A stretch of 64,000 bases of DNA from Scrofimicrobium sp. R131 (GTDB lineage: Bacteria > Actinomycetota > Actinomycetes > Actinomycetales > Actinomycetaceae): the NCBI RefSeq assembly GCF_040256745.1, contig NZ_CP138335.1, positions 1,674,001 through 1,738,000 on the forward strand. Direction: 5' to 3'. The notes below the pieces were generated by a model. It made no database searches. It was not told where the DNA came from and worked only from the letters and a program-made list of their open reading frames with translations. Both the position numbers and the translations under genes were made by a program. Of this stretch, positions 61,669 through 64,000 are shown piece by piece (position 1 is the stretch's first letter; each line of letters opens with the position of its first letter).

Positions 61669-63024
61669 ATGCCAGCTTCATTTTCCACAGCGATGTTGAC
61701 GGACAAGTACGAGCTCACCATGGTGGACGCGGCCCTGCATTCCGGGGTGTCCAACCGGCGCTCGATTTTTGAGCTCTTTGGGCGGAAGCTCCCCGCCACT
61801 CGCCGATTCGGTGTGGTGGCCGGAACCGGGCGCATTTTGGAGGCGTTGGAACGATTCGAGTTCAGCGAAGACCAGATTCAGTGGCTGGCCGACCAGGGCA
61901 CCTATTCCCCCCTATTGCTGGATTTCTTGCAGGACTTCCGGTTCCAGGGTGACATTTACGGTTACGCGGAGGGGGAATGCTATTTCCCAGGTTCGCCCCT
62001 GCTCACGGTGGAAGGCACGTTTTCGGAATGCACGCTGCTGGAAACGCTGGTGCTCAGCGTCCTGAATCACGACTGCGCGGTGGCTTCGGCCGCTTCCCGG
62101 ATGACCATTGCCGCCCACGGGCGACCCTGCATCGACATGGGGGCTCGCCGCACCCACGAGCGGGCCGCGGTCTCGGCGGCCCGGGCTGCCGTCATCGGTG
62201 GGTTTATCTCCACCTCTGACCTGGAAGCCGGGATCAGGTACGGGATCCCCACGGTGGGAACCTCCGCCCACTCCTTCACCCTGCTGTACGACCGCGAAGA
62301 GGATGCGTTTGCCGCCCAGATTGCCCAGCAGGGCACGGGCACCACCCTGCTGGTCGACACCTACTCGATCAGCCAGGGCGTGGAGAACGCGGTGGCGGCG
62401 GCTCGCGCCGCTGGCGGTGAGCTGGGGTCGGTGCGCCTGGATTCCGGTGACCTGGTCGCCCACGCCTTCAAAGTCCGCGGGCAGTTGGACTCCCTGGGGG
62501 CCACCTCGACCAAGATCGTGGTCACCTCAGACCTGGACGAGTATTCGATCGCGGCCCTGGGGGCGGCCCCGGTCGACATTTACGGCGTTGGTACCAAGCT
62601 GGTGACCGGCTCGGGCGTCCCCACTGCCGCGCTGGTTTACAAGCTGGTGGCCCGGGAGAACGAAGCCGGGCAGATGATCGGGGTCGCCAAGCGCTCGGAA
62701 TCGAAGAGCACCGTGGCGGGCCGGAAAGTCGCGGGTCGGCGCTACGACGAGGACGGCTACGCCTCCGAGGAAGTCCTGGTGGCGGGCGCGGACTGGGCTC
62801 AGACCCAGGAGCAGTTGCGCGAGCTGGGGATGCGCCCCCTGCAGCAGCCGCTCGTGCTGGGCGGGGAGATCAACTCTGACCTGTGGTCGGCCGAAGCGGT
62901 TTTGGCCGCTCAGGAGCTGCACCGGCGGGCCCGAAACGAGCTGCCCTACGCCGCCTGGCGCCTGTCCGAGGGCGAAGCCGCAGTTCCCACCCGCTACTAC
63001 GAAACTGGGGAGCTCACCAAGTGA
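61669..63024 (+). CDS. pncB: nicotinate phosphoribosyltransferase
   Basis: 451 residues joining nicotinate to PRPP for NAD salvage. LTDKYELTMVDAAL is the typical start, and MGARRTHERAAVSAARAAVIGG includes the catalytic-His region; RLDSGDLVAHAFKVR and VTSDLDEYSI are the phosphate sites. TACCGT (61657-61662) lies 6 nt before the ATG. The 3' end contributes one arm of a hairpin shared with the convergent DUF3039 gene. Confidence 0.95.
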   Translation: MPASFSTAMLTDKYELTMVDAALHSGVSNRRSIFELFGRKLPATRRFGVVAGTGRILEALERFEFSEDQIQWLADQGTYSPLLLDFLQDFRFQGDIYGYAEGECYFPGSPLLTVEGTFSECTLLETLVLSVLNHDCAVASAASRMTIAAHGRPCIDMGARRTHERAAVSAARAAVIGGFISTSDLEAGIRYGIPTVGTSAHSFTLLYDREEDAFAAQIAQQGTGTTLLVDTYSISQGVENAVAAARAAGGELGSVRLDSGDLVAHAFKVRGQLDSLGATSTKIVVTSDLDEYSIAALGAAPVDIYGVGTKLVTGSGVPTAALVYKLVARENEAGQMIGVAKRSESKSTVAGRKVAGRRYDEDGYASEEVLVAGADWAQTQEQLRELGMRPLQQPLVLGGEINSDLWSAEAVLAAQELHRRARNELPYAAWRLSEGEAAVPTRYYETGELTK

Positions 63025-63035
63025 ACTCCCCAGTT
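63003..63035. terminator. hairpin between convergent pncB and DUF3039 genes
   Basis: AACTGGGGAG (63003-63012, inside the last codons of pncB) pairs with CTCCCCAGTT (63026-63035), 10 bp. There is only a weak T-tail, so efficiency is uncertain. Confidence 0.6.
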
Positions 63036-63049
63036 GTCAGCGGCTAACC

Positions 63050-63322
63050 CTAGTCTTTGAACGGCCAGGACGGCCCCTGTTTGCCCATTTCGTCCCGCAG
63101 CTGCTTGCAGCGCGGGCAGACCGGGTAGTTCTTCGCGTCGCGGGTGGGAACCCAGACTTTTCCGCACAGAGCCACCACCGCTTGGCCCGTAACCGCTGAC
63201 CGGTTGGCCCGGTCCCGACGCACATAGTGCGCATAGCGGTCACCGTTACCCGAACCTTGGTCCGGTTTGACCTGGGTCTGCTCCAGAACGTCGAGGCTTC
63301 CCCCGCGCTGCGGCTCAGTCAT
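63050..63322 (-). CDS. DUF3039 family protein
   Basis: 90 residues of a small actinobacterial family. The C-terminal half contains CGKVWVPTRDAKNYPVCPRC, a probable zinc ribbon (C-x2-C at the second pair). AAGGGG lies 8 nt before the ATG. It begins 21 bp after the nagB stop, so it is probably read with nagB. Function unknown. Confidence 0.85.
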   Translation of the reverse strand: MTEPQRGGSLDVLEQTQVKPDQGSGNGDRYAHYVRRDRANRSAVTGQAVVALCGKVWVPTRDAKNYPVCPRCKQLRDEMGKQGPSWPFKD

Positions 63323-63343
63323 CGTCTGTTCCCCTTTGATTGC

Positions 63344-64000
63344 CTACCGATCGGCCCATTCGGTCCGCAGGTAACCCTCCCAGGTGGCCTGCAGGTGTTC
63401 ACGACCTTCGAGCTTAGAGGCGGCCGCCTCATCCAGCAAGACAATTGCCTCATTGTGGAACTGCATGATGGTGGCGGGCCAGTGGGCCGAAACCGGGCCC
63501 TCAACCAGCTCGCGAACCGCGTCGGCCTTGCCGGCCCCGGTCACAACCATGATCAGCTCGCGCGCGTCCATGATGGTGCCCAAGCCCTGGGTGATGCAGG
63601 CGGTCGGCACCTGGTTGATATCGCCGTCGAAGAAGCGCGAGTTGTCCACGCGGGTTTGCTCGGTCAGGAACCCGAGGTGGGTGCGGGAGGTCAGCGAGCC
63701 ACCCGGCTCGTTGAACCCGATGTGCCCGTCGGAGCCGATCCCCAAAATCTGGATGTCGACCCCGCCGGCCGCCTTGATCGCCTCGTCGTACTCCTTGGCG
63801 GCTGCCACCGAGTCGGCTGCCTGCCCGTTGGGGGCGTGCACGGTTCCGGGGGCAAAGTCGACCTGGCCGGTGAACTCACGCTCAATGAAGTTGCGGTACC
63901 CCTCCGGGTGATCGGCGGGCAGACCCACGTACTCATCCAGGCAGAAGGCCTTGGCTTCGGCGAAGGAGATCTCCCCCGCCTGCTGCAGGCGAATCAGTTC
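63344..64000 (-). CDS. nagB: glucosamine-6-phosphate deaminase, 5' end outside window
   Basis: 218 residues of the C-terminal part; the reading frame is open to base 64000. GVDIQILGIGSDGHIGFNEP is the family signature, with the active-site Asp/His/Glu, and VTGAGKADAVRELVEGPVS follows. It converts glucosamine 6-phosphate to fructose 6-phosphate and ammonia. The N-terminal part with the start codon lies beyond the window. Confidence 0.96.
   Translation of the reverse strand, partial: ELIRLQQAGEISFAEAKAFCLDEYVGLPADHPEGYRNFIEREFTGQVDFAPGTVHAPNGQAADSVAAAKEYDEAIKAAGGVDIQILGIGSDGHIGFNEPGGSLTSRTHLGFLTEQTRVDNSRFFDGDINQVPTACITQGLGTIMDARELIMVVTGAGKADAVRELVEGPVSAHWPATIMQFHNEAIVLLDEAAASKLEGREHLQATWEGYLRTEWADR

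Overview
The window is gene-dense, high-GC DNA from a Gram-positive actinobacterium, most likely Actinomycetaceae or a close relative (inference, not proven). Support comes from a whiB1-type regulator lying convergent to a pdtaS-type kinase, the UPF0182 / PDZ-Lon / DUF2342 / UvrD2 neighbourhood and the murI / MBL / rph / rdgB neighbourhood (both known from mycobacteria), a LAXTG-type sorting signal, and many start codons placed exactly where a leaderless transcript would begin. Nearly everything is chromosomal housekeeping. The clearest mobile DNA is one intact IS1249-like element.

Layout. 1-2108: ilvBN with an attenuator and a branched-chain leader peptide (minus strand). 2416-4011: an AspT/YidE-type transporter, followed by a strong terminator and a 105-bp-period repeat array. 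4414-8309: xylB, xylA and a ROK regulator (xylose use). 8353-13227: malic enzyme and gatCAB. 13361-20019: a PLD-family enzyme, ligA, and a large FHA-FtsK ATPase. 20174-23483: whiB1, pdtaS, pepA. 23537-26617: a run of five genes including thyA and folA. 26740-31221: citramalate synthase, ComB-like protein, and a sulfide:quinone-reductase-like flavoprotein with a 53-residue companion. 31222-37936: a sortase-anchored surface protein, an MMPL exporter, and PadR with a HAAS membrane protein. 37933-40879: an AlkA-like glycosylase, pdxR and pdxS. 40887-42812: G-rich DNA, a second 105-bp array interrupted by the IS, and an initiator tRNA. 42976-47885: purD and a one-chain purL. 48018-58470: UPF0182, PPA1309, PDZ-Lon protease, DUF2342, E1-like protein, uvrD2, nudC. 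58540-64000: rph, rdgB, an Rv1339-like MBL protein, murI, pncB, DUF3039 and a partial nagB.

How genes fit together. ilvBN and cimA suggest isoleucine made from pyruvate through citramalate. thyA/folA, purD/purL, pncB/nudC and rdgB cover nucleotide and NAD metabolism. The most unusual signal is the dispersed repeat: 105-bp units built from GGCAAAC and GTTTGCC boxes on a 10-bp grid, at two loci 37 kb apart and in opposite orientation. The IS inserted precisely into one box of the second array, and removing it restores the box.
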